Assembly (NCBI GenBank): GCA_030653365.1
Contig: JAURZL010000014.1
Location: 1 to 64,000, forward strand
Length of the DNA stretch: 64,000 nt
DNA from: Anaerolineaceae bacterium
GTDB taxonomy: Bacteria > Chloroflexota > Anaerolineae > Anaerolineales > Anaerolineaceae
Reading direction: 5' to 3'
This document shows, piece by piece, positions 1 through 8,403 of the stretch; the first letter of the stretch is position 1; each line of letters begins with the position of its first letter. The notes below the pieces were generated by a model. The model saw nothing but the letters and a program-made list of their open reading frames with translations. It was not told where the DNA came from and ran no database searches. Both the position numbers and the translations under genes were made by a program.

Positions 1-111
1 TGCAATGCACCATAGTGTATGAAGTAGGGTGATGGAAAGGTGTACCGGTTTTAACAGGTTTGGATTTGGTAACCTTGGGTTTTAACCCGAGGGGGAGGGG
101 GGTGGGAAATT

Positions 112-130
112 GGTGCGTTTTGAACGCACC
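112..130 (-). terminator. Hairpin downstream of adenosine deaminase
   Basis: An 8-bp perfect stem (112-119 with 123-130) with a 3-nt loop lies directly after the stop codon of the minus-strand adenosine deaminase. Only a weak AATTT follows in the minus direction, so it may be a poor intrinsic terminator or simply an mRNA 3' end structure. A second hairpin, with a GT wobble, sits at about 72-91. Confidence 0.45.
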
Positions 131-1123
131 CTACTTTCTGGCTATCAGCTGCTTCCTCTCCCTCGGTGTCAGAAACGCGCTTTCCAGGGCGTTCAATTGT
201 GCCTGGCGGATCATTGCATCGGTTAATCCTGCCTGGGGGGCGGCGACTTCGTATTCATACCTTAGATCAATCCCGCTGATGCCGGGGTCGTCCGAGTTGA
301 TGCTGGCGCAGAGGCCGTTCTGCAGGAAGGTTTTGAGGGGATGGCTGGCGTAATCCGCGACTGAGCTCGTCTGCACGTTGCTGGTCAGGTTGGCTTCAAT
401 GCCGATCTGGCGCTCGAAGAGGAAATCCATTAAGGCCGGATCCTGGACGATCGCGAGGCCGTGACCGATGCGCTGGGCACCCAGGACACGGATCGACTGC
501 CAGACACTCTGCGCACCGTCCGCTTCCCCGGCGTGCACGGTCGCCTTCCAGCCGACATCACGCGCACGCGCAAAGTGCTCTTCGAACAACTCGGCCGGGT
601 AGTTGGCTTCGTCGCCTGCCAGGTCGAGCCCAACGATTCGCTCTGCGTACGGCAGCAGGGCATCCAGTTCCTGCATCGCAATGCCGGGTCCGTAGGTACG
701 GCTGAGGATGCCGAGCAGCTTGACCCATAGGCTGGTCTCACGCTGACCCGCTTCGGCACCATCCAGCACCGCTTCCACCACACCTTGCGCAGGAAGTGCG
801 TGCGTCTCCGCCATGAACCAGGGGCTGAAGCGCAGCTCGATATAGTCGATACCCTCGGCGCTGGCGTCCAGCACAGCCTCATACGCCACCCGGCGGCAGG
901 CGTCCAGGTCTGCGAGCACGCGCATCGGCAGGGCGAACTTCTCCAGGAATGCCATCACCCCCGGCTGCTGGGTCTGCACCTGAACATAGGGACGCAGGTC
1001 TTCGATCTCCCAGGCGGGCAATATGATGTTGTGCTGGCGTGCCAGGTCAATGATTGTGCTGATGCGCAGGTTGCCCTCCACATGGCGGTGCAGGTCGATT
1101 AAAGGTAGGTCAGTGGATATCAT
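131..1123 (-). CDS. add: Adenosine deaminase
   Basis: Probable adenosine deaminase of the amidohydrolase superfamily, converting adenosine to inosine in the cytosol for purine salvage. The metal site signatures are all present: the HxH motif near the N-terminus (DLHRH, H12 and H14), VHAGE with its metal His and catalytic Glu, the HG of RIGHGLAIVQDP, and the C-terminal INSDDPG. At 330 aa the length is normal for the family. The N-terminal EGNLR replaces the more usual DGSLR but keeps the same pattern. The ATG at 1123 has AAAGGA seven bases upstream, which supports this start. It stands alone, transcribed away from the repeat-rich gap at 1124-1658. Confidence 0.9.
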   Translation of the reverse strand: MISTDLPLIDLHRHVEGNLRISTIIDLARQHNIILPAWEIEDLRPYVQVQTQQPGVMAFLEKFALPMRVLADLDACRRVAYEAVLDASAEGIDYIELRFSPWFMAETHALPAQGVVEAVLDGAEAGQRETSLWVKLLGILSRTYGPGIAMQELDALLPYAERIVGLDLAGDEANYPAELFEEHFARARDVGWKATVHAGEADGAQSVWQSIRVLGAQRIGHGLAIVQDPALMDFLFERQIGIEANLTSNVQTSSVADYASHPLKTFLQNGLCASINSDDPGISGIDLRYEYEVAAPQAGLTDAMIRQAQLNALESAFLTPRERKQLIARK

Positions 1124-1288
1124 GTTATGTCCTTTTCAAAGTTTTTCGGTATTTTCTCAATAAACCGGAATTGGGGCTGGAGAGAGGGGGGGGGAGCTAT
1201 GAAAAGAGGTTCTGCTTTTTATTGTAGCTGAAATGTGCGTTGGGAGAAATCATTTTAAAATGTATCTTAGCAATATAAAGGGAGGGAG

Positions 1289-1330
1289 GAGTGTTTTTTC
1301 GACGGATGGTCACCCGTCGAAAAAACACTC
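1289..1330. repeat. Perfect 17-bp inverted repeat
   Basis: The arms 1289-1305 and 1314-1330 are perfectly complementary around an 8-nt loop. One arm reads GAGTGTTTTTTCGACGG. It lies between two divergent genes, so it is not the terminator of either. A GTATCTTA stretch at 1262-1269 weakly recalls the ends of the dispersed palindromic family seen at 14.0, 26.9, 27.1, 28.4 and 28.6 kb, but the rest does not align. Confidence 0.8.
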
Positions 1331-1482
1331 TACATTAAAAAAGAAAAGAAAGAAAAAACTCTCATTTTAATTTAATGAATAAGATAGTTTTACTCATATT
1401 TATTTAATCTGGCAGCGATAAAATATAGTTACCTCTAATTGTTTGGGTGAAACAAATTGGATATATGAGAACTCTCCTCTCA

Positions 1483-1519
1483 CGATCTGCGAAAATTTTA
1501 ACGGGATTTTCGCAGATCG
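1483..1519. repeat. Perfect 14-bp inverted repeat
   Basis: Arms 1483-1496 and 1506-1519 (CGATCTGCGAAAAT and its complement) form a perfect stem with a 9-nt loop. It is followed within 10 bases by the 18-bp tandem repeats at 1529. It lies upstream of the acetyltransferase gene and could act as an insulator, operator or terminator of an unseen transcript. Confidence 0.75.
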
Positions 1520-1528
1520 CGTTTAAAG

Positions 1529-1599
1529 GATAGGAATCTAAAATAGATAGGTATCCAAAAACGGATAAGTATCCGAAGACGGATAAGTATCAAAAATCA
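1529..1599 (+). repeat. Four tandem 17-18-bp repeats upstream of acetyltransferase
   Basis: Units at 1529-1545, 1546-1563, 1564-1581 and 1582-1599 follow the pattern GATAAGTATCCRAAAACG. The first is 17 bp and more diverged, the last three are exactly 18 bp. The GATAAGTATC core is itself nearly palindromic. The array ends about 45 bp before the predicted -10 box of the next gene, a position that suits a regulator binding array. Confidence 0.8.
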
Positions 1600-1645
1600 G
1601 TGCTATTGGATCCCGTCATCACTGGTCAGTGTCCCGGGCAGCCAT

Positions 1646-1651
1646 TATAAT
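1646..1651 (+). promoter_or_regulatory. TATAAT -10 box giving a leaderless transcript
   Basis: A perfect TATAAT ends 7 nt before the ATG at 1659, so transcription would begin at or next to the start codon. No good Shine-Dalgarno sequence is available for any of the possible starts (GTG 1629, ATG 1650, ATG 1659). The -35 region is not convincing. Confidence 0.5.
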
Positions 1652-1658
1652 GAAGGGC

Positions 1659-2678
1659 ATGGAATTTAAACTACATACGACCTTTCCGGACGATTTGGAA
1701 AATGATTGGAACGCGTTGCTGGCTGAGAGCATCACACACGTTCCTTTTTTGCGTTTTGAATATTTGTGCAACTGGTGGCAAACACGCGGGGGCGGGGAAT
1801 GGCCGCAGGAAGCGCAATTGTGCATCATCAGCGCGCAGCGTGACGGGCAGCTGGTTGGGATCGCACCGCTGTTCTGCAGCCCGCATGATGGCCGCTCTGC
1901 GCTGCTCTTCCTGGGTGCGATCGAAATTTCCGATTATCTCGATTTTATTGTCCGCGTGGAAGATCTGACCACCTTCCTGGATGGTTTGCTGGGGTATATC
2001 AGCAGTGCGCCGGACATGCCCATTTGGGAGAGTCTGGATCTCTACAACCTGTTGGGCGACTCGCCCAGCATCACGCAGCTGGCACAGTCAGCCACGGCGT
2101 TGGGATGGGGCTTCACCAGCAAGATCACCAATCATGCACCGGTGATTCATCTGCCGGGTGATTGGGAGCAATACCTTGCCAGCCTGGACAAAAAGCAGCG
2201 CCATGAAGTACGTCGCAAGATCAGGCGTCTGGAGGAGGCTGAGGTCTCTTCGCGCTGGTACATTGTGGAGGATGCGGCGACGCTCGAGGAGGAAATTGAC
2301 CACTTCCTGGCCTTGATGGCGCAGGATCCCGAGAAGGAAGCTTTCCTGACCGAGGAGATGGTGACTGCCATGTCGGGTGCCATCCGGTGTGCCTTTGAGG
2401 TTGGCTGCCTGCAGCTGGCATTCCTGGAGATCGACGGGCAGAAAGCTGCCGCCTATTTGAATTTTGACTATCTGAACCAGCTGTGGATCTATAATTCCGG
2501 GCTGGATCGAACTTTCATGAGTTATTCGCCCGGCTGGGTCTTGCTGGGGTATCTGCTGCGCTGGGCAAACGAGAACAGACGCAGCAGCTTCGACTTTATG
2601 CGCGGGGATGAGGATTACAAATATCGTTTTGGCGCCAGTGACCGCTTCGTTCAGCGCCTGACGCTCACCCGGCCTTAA
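1659..2678 (+). CDS. GNAT acetyltransferase, BioF2/FemAB-like
   Basis: A 339-aa protein of the BioF2-like/FemAB-related acetyltransferase family (Acetyltransf_6, also called CelD/BcsL-like). The family transfers acyl or aminoacyl groups; members are often linked to cell envelope or exopolysaccharide synthesis, and the substrate here is unknown. The middle shows the typical basic helix (KKQRHEVRRKIRRLEE), and the C-terminal half carries the conserved 'FDFMRGDEDYKYRFGA' end of the family. The start at 1659 is chosen because a TATAAT box lies 7 nt upstream; an upstream GTG at 1629 or ATG at 1650 is possible. Downstream, apbC follows after 37 bp with its own strong RBS, so the two may be co-transcribed. 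Confidence 0.8.
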   Translation: MEFKLHTTFPDDLENDWNALLAESITHVPFLRFEYLCNWWQTRGGGEWPQEAQLCIISAQRDGQLVGIAPLFCSPHDGRSALLFLGAIEISDYLDFIVRVEDLTTFLDGLLGYISSAPDMPIWESLDLYNLLGDSPSITQLAQSATALGWGFTSKITNHAPVIHLPGDWEQYLASLDKKQRHEVRRKIRRLEEAEVSSRWYIVEDAATLEEEIDHFLALMAQDPEKEAFLTEEMVTAMSGAIRCAFEVGCLQLAFLEIDGQKAAAYLNFDYLNQLWIYNSGLDRTFMSYSPGWVLLGYLLRWANENRRSSFDFMRGDEDYKYRFGASDRFVQRLTLTRP

Positions 2679-2715
2679 GCAACACGAACTCCAACCTGGC
2701 GAACAAGGAGACAGC

Positions 2716-3771
2716 ATGCCAACAACTGAACAGGTAATGGAAGCGTTATCGCACGTGCAGGATCCCGAGCTGGGCCGCGACCTGGTCTCGCTGAAGATGA
2801 TCCGTGACCTGGTGATCCGCGATGGTGTGGTCGCCTTCACCCTCTATCTGACCATACCCACCTGTCCCTTGCGTGGGCACATGGCGAAGGAGGCCCGCGA
2901 GGCACTTCTGAAGCTGCCCGGTGTGGAACAGGTGCAGGTCGAGTACGGCAACATGACCGATGAGGAACGCAAGGAAGTGCTCAACAGCAGCAAACGCCAG
3001 CTGCCCAAACTGAACACCATGAACAAAATCGGCCAGGTCTTCTCCGTGATGAGCGGTAAGGGCGGGGTCGGGAAGTCTTCCGTGACTGCCATGCTGGCGG
3101 TGGAACTGGCACGCAGCGGGCAGAAGGTGGGTATTCTGGATGCGGACATCACCGGTGCCAGCATTCCCAAGCTCTTCGGGCTGCCGGCAGGTGGCTTGCG
3201 GGGCGGCGATATGGGGATTCTGCCAGCCATCACCCCGCTGGGGATCCGGATCGTCTCCAGCAACCTGATGCTCAAGGAAGAGGATGCAGCAGTTGCCTGG
3301 CGCGGTCCTTTGATCGCCGGGATGATCCAGAAATTCTGGGATGATGTGCTCTGGGGACGACTGGATACGCTGCTGGTTGATCTACCACCGGGCACCTCGG
3401 ATGCGACCATCACGGTCATGCAGAACCTGCCGATCAACGGGGTGATGCTGGTTAGCACACCACAGGAGCTTTCCGGGCTGGTAGTGCGCAAGGCTGCCCA
3501 CCTGATGAACCGGCTGGATGTGCCCATTCTGGGTATCGTTGAGAATATGAGCTTCTACCGCTGCCCGCAGAGCGGTGGGGAACATGCTATCTTCGGACCC
3601 AGCCATTCCGCACAATTGGCGGCTGATCTTCACACCGAGTTGATCACACGGCTGCCGCTCGACCCCACGATCGCAGAGCAGTGCGACCAGGGAAAAGTGG
3701 AAGCAGTGCAATTGCCTGAGATGGCAGCCCTGGCCAAGTTGATCCTGGCAGTACCAAAATCTATTCCCTGA
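2716..3771 (+). CDS. apbC: Mrp/ApbC/NBP35-family Fe-S carrier ATPase
   Basis: A 351-aa P-loop NTPase of the Mrp family, which carries or delivers Fe-S clusters to apoproteins in the cytosol. An N-terminal DUF59/MIP18 domain (about 5-80, with the TCP motif around residue 49) precedes the ATPase domain. The deviant Walker A GKGGVGKS is at about 114-121, followed by the DADITGASIPKLFG segment typical of the family. Near the C-terminus the usual CPxCG is CPQSG, so one Cys of the bridging pair is absent; this variant is not rare. ATG 2716 is preceded by AAGGAG. The gene ends in a strong bidirectional terminator shared with the convergent ATPase. Confidence 0.9.
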   Translation: MPTTEQVMEALSHVQDPELGRDLVSLKMIRDLVIRDGVVAFTLYLTIPTCPLRGHMAKEAREALLKLPGVEQVQVEYGNMTDEERKEVLNSSKRQLPKLNTMNKIGQVFSVMSGKGGVGKSSVTAMLAVELARSGQKVGILDADITGASIPKLFGLPAGGLRGGDMGILPAITPLGIRIVSSNLMLKEEDAAVAWRGPLIAGMIQKFWDDVLWGRLDTLLVDLPPGTSDATITVMQNLPINGVMLVSTPQELSGLVVRKAAHLMNRLDVPILGIVENMSFYRCPQSGGEHAIFGPSHSAQLAADLHTELITRLPLDPTIAEQCDQGKVEAVQLPEMAALAKLILAVPKSIP

Positions 3772-3786
3772 TCTTCTTTTAATCCT

Positions 3787-3818
3787 GGTATTTTGGCGGG
3801 GATTCCCGCCAAAATACC
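3787..3818. terminator. Bidirectional intrinsic terminator
   Basis: A perfect 14-bp stem (3787-3800 with 3805-3818) around a GATT loop, followed by TTTT on the plus strand and preceded by only a short A-run. It sits between the convergent apbC and the P-type ATPase and can serve both. Confidence 0.85.
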
Positions 3819-3831
3819 TTTTATCTACGTT

Positions 3832-6591
3832 TTATTCAGAAATTTCTTTTTTTGCTTTGCGCTTGATCAGTTTGACTGTGTCAATTGCAAACATCACCAC
3901 CAGACTGGCGACAAAGCTGATGCCCAATTCCATCAGGCTCAGGGATTTGGTACCAAAGACATCCTGCAGGAAGGGCAGGTAAACCACTGCCATCTGCAGC
4001 ACAAAGGTCAACATCACAGAACCAAACATCATTTTATTTTTGAAAAGGCCAGCTTCGAAAACTGTCTGGCTCGCTGAGCGCGTGGCAAGTGCATTGCCCA
4101 TCTGGGCGATCGTCAGCGTGGTGAAGACCATGGTCTGCCAGGTCTCCGGATGACCGTTGTTGAACGCCCACAATCCAACCGCCAGGGATACTGCGCCCAT
4201 CAGCGCACCAATCCAGAGCACATCCCAACCCAGTCCACGACCAAAGATCTTTTCCTTGGGGTCGCGCGGTGGGCGTTTCATCGCATTCGGTTCCGAGGGT
4301 TCCTGTGTCAGCGCCAGGCCAGGCAGGCCGTCGGTGACCAGATTGACCCACAGGATCTGCAGGGGCAGCAACGGCAATCCCAATCCAACGAAGGGACCCA
4401 CCAACATCACCACGATCTCACCAAAGTTGGAAGTCATCGTATATTTGATGAATTTGCGGATGTTCTCGTAGATTCGGCGGCCTTCGCGAACAGCCGAGAC
4501 GATCGTGGCAAAGTTGTCATCCAGCAGTACCATGTCAGCAGCTTCCTTGGAGACATCCGTGCCGGTAATGCCCATCGCGACGCCAATATCGGCTTTCTTG
4601 AGTGCCGGGGCATCGTTGACCCCGTCGCCAGTCATCGCGACGATCTGCCCGAGTTCCTGCAGGGCTTTGACAATGCGCAGCTTGTGCTCGGGCGAGACGC
4701 GGGCGAAAACCGAGGTGTCGCTCACACGTTTCTTCAAGGTTGCATCGTCCATTTTTGCCAGCTCAGCACCGGTGATCACATCCTCGTTTTTGGCGATGCC
4801 AAGCTCTTTGGCAATGTGCAACGCGGTCAGCGGGTGATCGCCGGTGATCATGATCGGACGGATACCGGCTGTATTGGCTTCGGCAACTGCATCTTTCACC
4901 TCGCTGCGTGCCGGGTCAATCATCGCGAACATACCAACAAAGACCAGATCCTCCTCAAGGTTCTCGCATTCGGGTTTTGCCTGCTCTCCGCTGCATTGGC
5001 GGAAGGCAACACCCAGGATGCGCATGCCCTTTTGGGCGAGGTCGTCATGTGCTTTCATGATGCGCTCACGCCAGTTTTCATCCATTGTAACGATTTCATT
5101 CTCCGACCAGACACGGTTGGAGATCTCCAGTAATCCATCTGCAGAACCTTTGGTAATCGACAGGAAGGGTTCATCCGCTAAAAATGCCGGAGATTGAATC
5201 AATTCCTGCAGTGAGTTCGGGAGCTTTTCCGGGTGATCGATCTTGTGAACGGTCGTCATGCGTTTACGGTCTGAATCGAAGGGAAGTTCAGCCACTCGTG
5301 GCAGGGCTTTTTCCAGTTTGTCCTTCCACAAGCCAGCCCGCACAGCCGCGACGACCAGCGCGCCTTCGGTGGGATCGCCCACAGATGAGAAGCCTTCCTC
5401 CGTATGTTCGAGGATGGCGTCGTTACAGAGTGCGCCACCGGCCAACATCAATGCCAGTCCACTGCTTTGATCGATGATTGGTGCTGCGCTTGACTCGGCA
5501 TCACTGATGGTCGGGGTGTAGCTGCGCAGTGATTCAATCAGATCGGTACGATTACCAGCAACATCCACCAGCGTAACGGTCATTCGGTTTTCAGTGAGCG
5601 TACCGGTTTTGTCCGAGCAGATGGTTGTGACTGAACCGAGAGTTTCCACGGCGGGCAGCTTACGGATCAGGGCGTTGCGTTTCAACATACGCTGTGCCCC
5701 CATCGCCAGGGCAATTGTTACCACAGCTGGCAGACCTTCCGGCACGGCGGCGACCGCCATACTGATACCGGTCATGAACATCGTTCGCACCGGTTCTCCG
5801 CGCAAGATGCCCAACAGGAAGACCACCACCACGATCACCAGGGCGGCGACTGCCAGTGATTTGCCCAGCTGGTCTAATCTGCGCTGCAGGGGGGTCTGTT
5901 CCGATCCGACGGACTGGATCAGTTCGGCGATTTTACCCAGCTCGGTGTCCATACCGATATCGGTCACCACAGCGGTGGCACGCCCGAAAGTGGCCAGCGT
6001 GCCCATGAAGACACGGTTATGCTGGTCGCCCAACGCCGGGTCTTCTTTCAATATCGGTTCGAGATCCTTCTCCACCGCCTCGGATTCGCCCGTGAGGATC
6101 GACTCCTGGACGCGGAAATTTGCGCTTTCGATCAGGCTGCCATCTGCCGGAATGGAATTACCGGCTTCCAGCAGGATGATATCGCCCGGCACCAGCTCAC
6201 GCGAGGAAATCTCGCTGACATGGCCGCCACGGCGCACGCGCACCTTGGGCGTGGACATTTTCTTAAGGGCTGCCATCGCCTGTTCCGCACGGTATTCCTG
6301 GCTGAAACCCAGCCCAGCGTTCAAAACCACGATGATCATGATCACAATCGCATCTTTATATTCTTGCAGGAAGAACATAATCACCGCAGCGATGATAAGG
6401 ATTAATACCATTGTCCCTTTGAGCTGCTCGAAGATGATCTTCCAGGGGCTCTTGGTGCCGCGGTCGATCAGTTCATTCGCTCCATATTTTTGCTGGCGAG
6501 CGGTCACTTCATTAATAGCGAGACCGTTCTCCAGATTGCTATCCATTTCTTTTAGAATTTCTTGTGGTTGTCTGGTAAACCAATTCTTCAT
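3832..6591 (-). CDS. P2A-type cation ATPase (Ca2+/Mn2+)
   Basis: A 919-aa P-type ATPase of the SERCA/PMR1-like P2A group, predicted to export Ca2+ and/or Mn2+ across the cytoplasmic membrane. Visible in order: cation ATPase N-domain, TGES actuator loop (167-170), PEGLPA metal-site motif in M4 (284-289), DKTGTLT with phosphorylated Asp at about 327, TGDxxxTA, the hinge [12 protein letters not shown], and the M6 motif NLVTDGLP. The start at 6591 has a good RBS (AAAGGAAAGG). A yybP-ykoY riboswitch in its 5' UTR indicates induction by Mn2+, which points to Mn2+ efflux as at least part of the role. It converges on apbC. Confidence 0.93.
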   Translation of the reverse strand: MKNWFTRQPQEILKEMDSNLENGLAINEVTARQQKYGANELIDRGTKSPWKIIFEQLKGTMVLILIIAAVIMFFLQEYKDAIVIMIIVVLNAGLGFSQEYRAEQAMAALKKMSTPKVRVRRGGHVSEISSRELVPGDIILLEAGNSIPADGSLIESANFRVQESILTGESEAVEKDLEPILKEDPALGDQHNRVFMGTLATFGRATAVVTDIGMDTELGKIAELIQSVGSEQTPLQRRLDQLGKSLAVAALVIVVVVFLLGILRGEPVRTMFMTGISMAVAAVPEGLPAVVTIALAMGAQRMLKRNALIRKLPAVETLGSVTTICSDKTGTLTENRMTVTLVDVAGNRTDLIESLRSYTPTISDAESSAAPIIDQSSGLALMLAGGALCNDAILEHTEEGFSSVGDPTEGALVVAAVRAGLWKDKLEKALPRVAELPFDSDRKRMTTVHKIDHPEKLPNSLQELIQSPAFLADEPFLSITKGSADGLLEISNRVWSENEIVTMDENWRERIMKAHDDLAQKGMRILGVAFRQCSGEQAKPECENLEEDLVFVGMFAMIDPARSEVKDAVAEANTAGIRPIMITGDHPLTALHIAKELGIAKNEDVITGAELAKMDDATLKKRVSDTSVFARVSPEHKLRIVKALQELGQIVAMTGDGVNDAPALKKADIGVAMGITGTDVSKEAADMVLLDDNFATIVSAVREGRRIYENIRKFIKYTMTSNFGEIVVMLVGPFVGLGLPLLPLQILWVNLVTDGLPGLALTQEPSEPNAMKRPPRDPKEKIFGRGLGWDVLWIGALMGAVSLAVGLWAFNNGHPETWQTMVFTTLTIAQMGNALATRSASQTVFEAGLFKNKMMFGSVMLTFVLQMAVVYLPFLQDVFGTKSLSLMELGISFVASLVVMFAIDTVKLIKRKAKKEISE

Positions 6592-6600
6592 ATAACAATC

Positions 6601-6660
6601 CTTTCCTTTATCATTTTCTTTTGACGCTGGTTAAACAAAAAACCAGCACGAAATTGTGTT
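6601..6660 (-). promoter_or_regulatory. Expression platform hairpin between riboswitch and ATPase gene
   Basis: On the minus strand, GCTGGTT and AACCAGC form a 7-bp hairpin with a T-rich loop just after the riboswitch aptamer and just before the RBS of the ATPase. It is a plausible part of the expression platform; there is no clear U-tract after it, so translational control is as likely as termination. Confidence 0.4.
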
Positions 6661-6757
6661 GGTCTCGCAAACGTTGGTTACGTATAGGTCACCGGGAGCA
6701 TGTTCCTCCGTCTTGACGACAACCCATTCCCAATCGGGAAAGCTAATCCCCAAGCAA
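6661..6757 (-). promoter_or_regulatory. yybP-ykoY manganese riboswitch
   Basis: Read on the minus strand, the 5' UTR of the P-type ATPase begins with GGGGATTAGCTTTCC (6751 down), continues with GTCGTCAAGACGG, and ends with GCGAGACC (6668-6661). These match the conserved elements of the yybP-ykoY class (GGGGAGUAGC, GUCGUC...ACGG, GCGAGACC), a known Mn2+ sensor in front of Mn exporters and P-type ATPases. The leader starts just after a near-consensus promoter. Identification rests on the conserved boxes and context; a covariance-model search was not possible. Confidence 0.88.
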
Positions 6758-6764
6758 TAGAAAA

Positions 6765-6793
6765 AGTATAAGGTTGCATTTAATCCTTGTCAA
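6765..6793 (-). promoter_or_regulatory. Sigma-70 type promoter of the riboswitch-ATPase transcript
   Basis: On the minus strand TTGACA (6793-6788), a 17-nt spacer, and TATACT (6770-6765). The expected transcription start at about 6758 coincides with the beginning of the riboswitch. Confidence 0.8.
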
Positions 6794-7007
6794 GATTTAC
6801 ACAATACCAATTTGTACAAAGTTACTAACTATTATAAAAGAAAGCGACAATTTATGGTTAAACTCATCTTGAATTTCATCTGGTGGATCTGGAGTAAAAA
6901 AGGGCTGGTGATTGATAAGCAGCAAAAATGATCTTTGTAAAAGCGCTATCCTTTTTCCAATTCGTCATACAATGGATTTTATTGATTCTGATAAAAAAGT
7001 AGGCATT

Positions 7008-8267
7008 ATGGCGAAAGACCACAAACCTGGCTATCTGCAACAACTTCGTTCCATGCCGCGCAATGTCTGGGCGGTCAGCCTGACCAGTTTCCTGATGGAT
7101 ATCTCCAGCGAGATGGTCATCAATATCCTACCGTTGTTTCTATCCAATGTGCTCGGGGTGAAAACCAACATCATCGGCCTGATCGAAGGGGTGGCAGAGA
7201 CCACCTCCAGCTTGCTGAAGATGTTTTCCGGCTGGTTTTCGGATAAGATTGGCGGGCGAAAATGGTTGGCAGTGGCAGGGTATGGAATTTCCGCCGTCTC
7301 CAAACCCTTCTTCTATTTCGCCAACACCTGGGGGCTGGTTGCCGGGGCACGCTGGGCAGACCGACTGGGAAAGGGAATCCGTACGGCACCGCGCGATGCA
7401 CTGGTCGCGGACTCCATTCAGGAGGAACAACGCGGGTTGGCATTTGGTTTTCATCGCGCTGCAGATACAGCTGGTGCTATGCTGGGATTATTAATCGCCT
7501 TGCTGGTCACCTGGCTGGTTCAGTGGGAGTCATCTTTGCTGACAGCCAGCACGTTTCGTACGATTGTGATCATCAGTATCATCCCGGCCTTCCTGGCAGT
7601 GCTGGCGCTGGCAATCGGTGTTAAAGAAACGATCAAAAAGAAACAGTTCGAGATGCCAAAGTTTGCCTTCAAAAGTCTGGGGAAACCTTTCATGACATTT
7701 ATGATCATTGTGGCAATCTTCGATCTGGGGAATTCTTCGGATGCTTTTCTGGTCTTGCGTGCACAGGAACGCGGCCTGAGCATCTTTGGTATTTTGGGGA
7801 TGCTGATCACCTTCAACCTGATCTACACCTTGATTTCTACACCGGCAGGGATCCTCTCCGACAAAATTGGCCGGCGCAGGATCATTGTTGGGGGTTGGTT
7901 GATTTACGCGGTGATTTATCTTGGTTTTGCGCTGGCGAAAACAGGTGCGCATATCTGGATGTTGTACGCTGTATACGGGCTATATTATGGTCTTGCATAC
8001 GGTACGTCGAAGGCATTGGTGGCTGATCTGGTGCCGGAAACCTTACGCGGAACCGCCTATGGCACCTACAATGGCATCCTGGGCATCCTCGACTTGCCTG
8101 CATCGGTCATTGCAGGTGTTCTCTGGCAAGGGCTGGGCAGTTGGCAGGGTTTTGGACCGGCAGCTCCATTTTACTTCGGGGCGGGAACTGCGCTGCTGGC
8201 AGCAATTCTGATGGTCATCTGGCAGAAAAGGATGGCAAAACAGATTGGTCTGATCCATTCCGTCTGA
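7008..8267 (+). CDS. MFS transporter
   Basis: A major facilitator superfamily protein of about 419 aa with roughly 12 hydrophobic segments. The loop sequences SDKIGGRKWLAVAGYG and SDKIGRRRIIVGGW after TM2 and TM8 are the two halves of the MFS motif A (GxxxDRxGRR). The segment RWADRLGKGIRTAPRDALVADS is typical of a family of uncharacterised bacterial MFS proteins. No substrate can be assigned. The ATG at 7008 is preferred because the protein then begins just before the first helix, although the RBS is weak; an in-frame ATG at 6972 and TTG at 6912 lie upstream. It is divergent from the riboswitch-controlled ATPase; a metal link is only positional. Confidence 0.85.
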   Translation: MAKDHKPGYLQQLRSMPRNVWAVSLTSFLMDISSEMVINILPLFLSNVLGVKTNIIGLIEGVAETTSSLLKMFSGWFSDKIGGRKWLAVAGYGISAVSKPFFYFANTWGLVAGARWADRLGKGIRTAPRDALVADSIQEEQRGLAFGFHRAADTAGAMLGLLIALLVTWLVQWESSLLTASTFRTIVIISIIPAFLAVLALAIGVKETIKKKQFEMPKFAFKSLGKPFMTFMIIVAIFDLGNSSDAFLVLRAQERGLSIFGILGMLITFNLIYTLISTPAGILSDKIGRRRIIVGGWLIYAVIYLGFALAKTGAHIWMLYAVYGLYYGLAYGTSKALVADLVPETLRGTAYGTYNGILGILDLPASVIAGVLWQGLGSWQGFGPAAPFYFGAGTALLAAILMVIWQKRMAKQIGLIHSV

Positions 8268-8403
8268 CGGGACGCTGCTGAAGGCATTTATCTGCATGAT
8301 TATTTGAATTTGAACATGAATTTCGACACCATAATCCGGATTCCTCCCGAAGTTGGTACGATCTTGCAACTATATCATTATCCCGATTCTACAGAGAAGA
8401 ATA

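Noticed and set aside
2088..3527. Minus-strand frames of 227-250 aa opposite the acetyltransferase and apbC
   Set aside because: Antisense shadows with abnormal composition; the plus-strand genes carry full family motifs.
3530..3620. Missing second Cys of the Mrp CxxC motif as evidence of inactivation
   Set aside because: CPxSG/CPxTG variants are seen in many functional Mrp proteins; the Walker A is intact.
4150..5133. 327-aa plus-strand frame inside the ATPase region
   Set aside because: His/Gln/Arg-rich antisense shadow without recognisable domains.
5594..6595. 333-aa open frame on the plus strand opposite the P-type ATPase
   Set aside because: Ser/Arg/Ile-rich shadow of a strongly supported gene; no domain, no RBS and it covers the real gene's coding strand exactly.
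6854..6931. 25-codon ORF (begins MVKLILNF) before the MFS gene
   Set aside because: No Shine-Dalgarno sequence, unclear promoter, and no sign of attenuation structure; could be chance.
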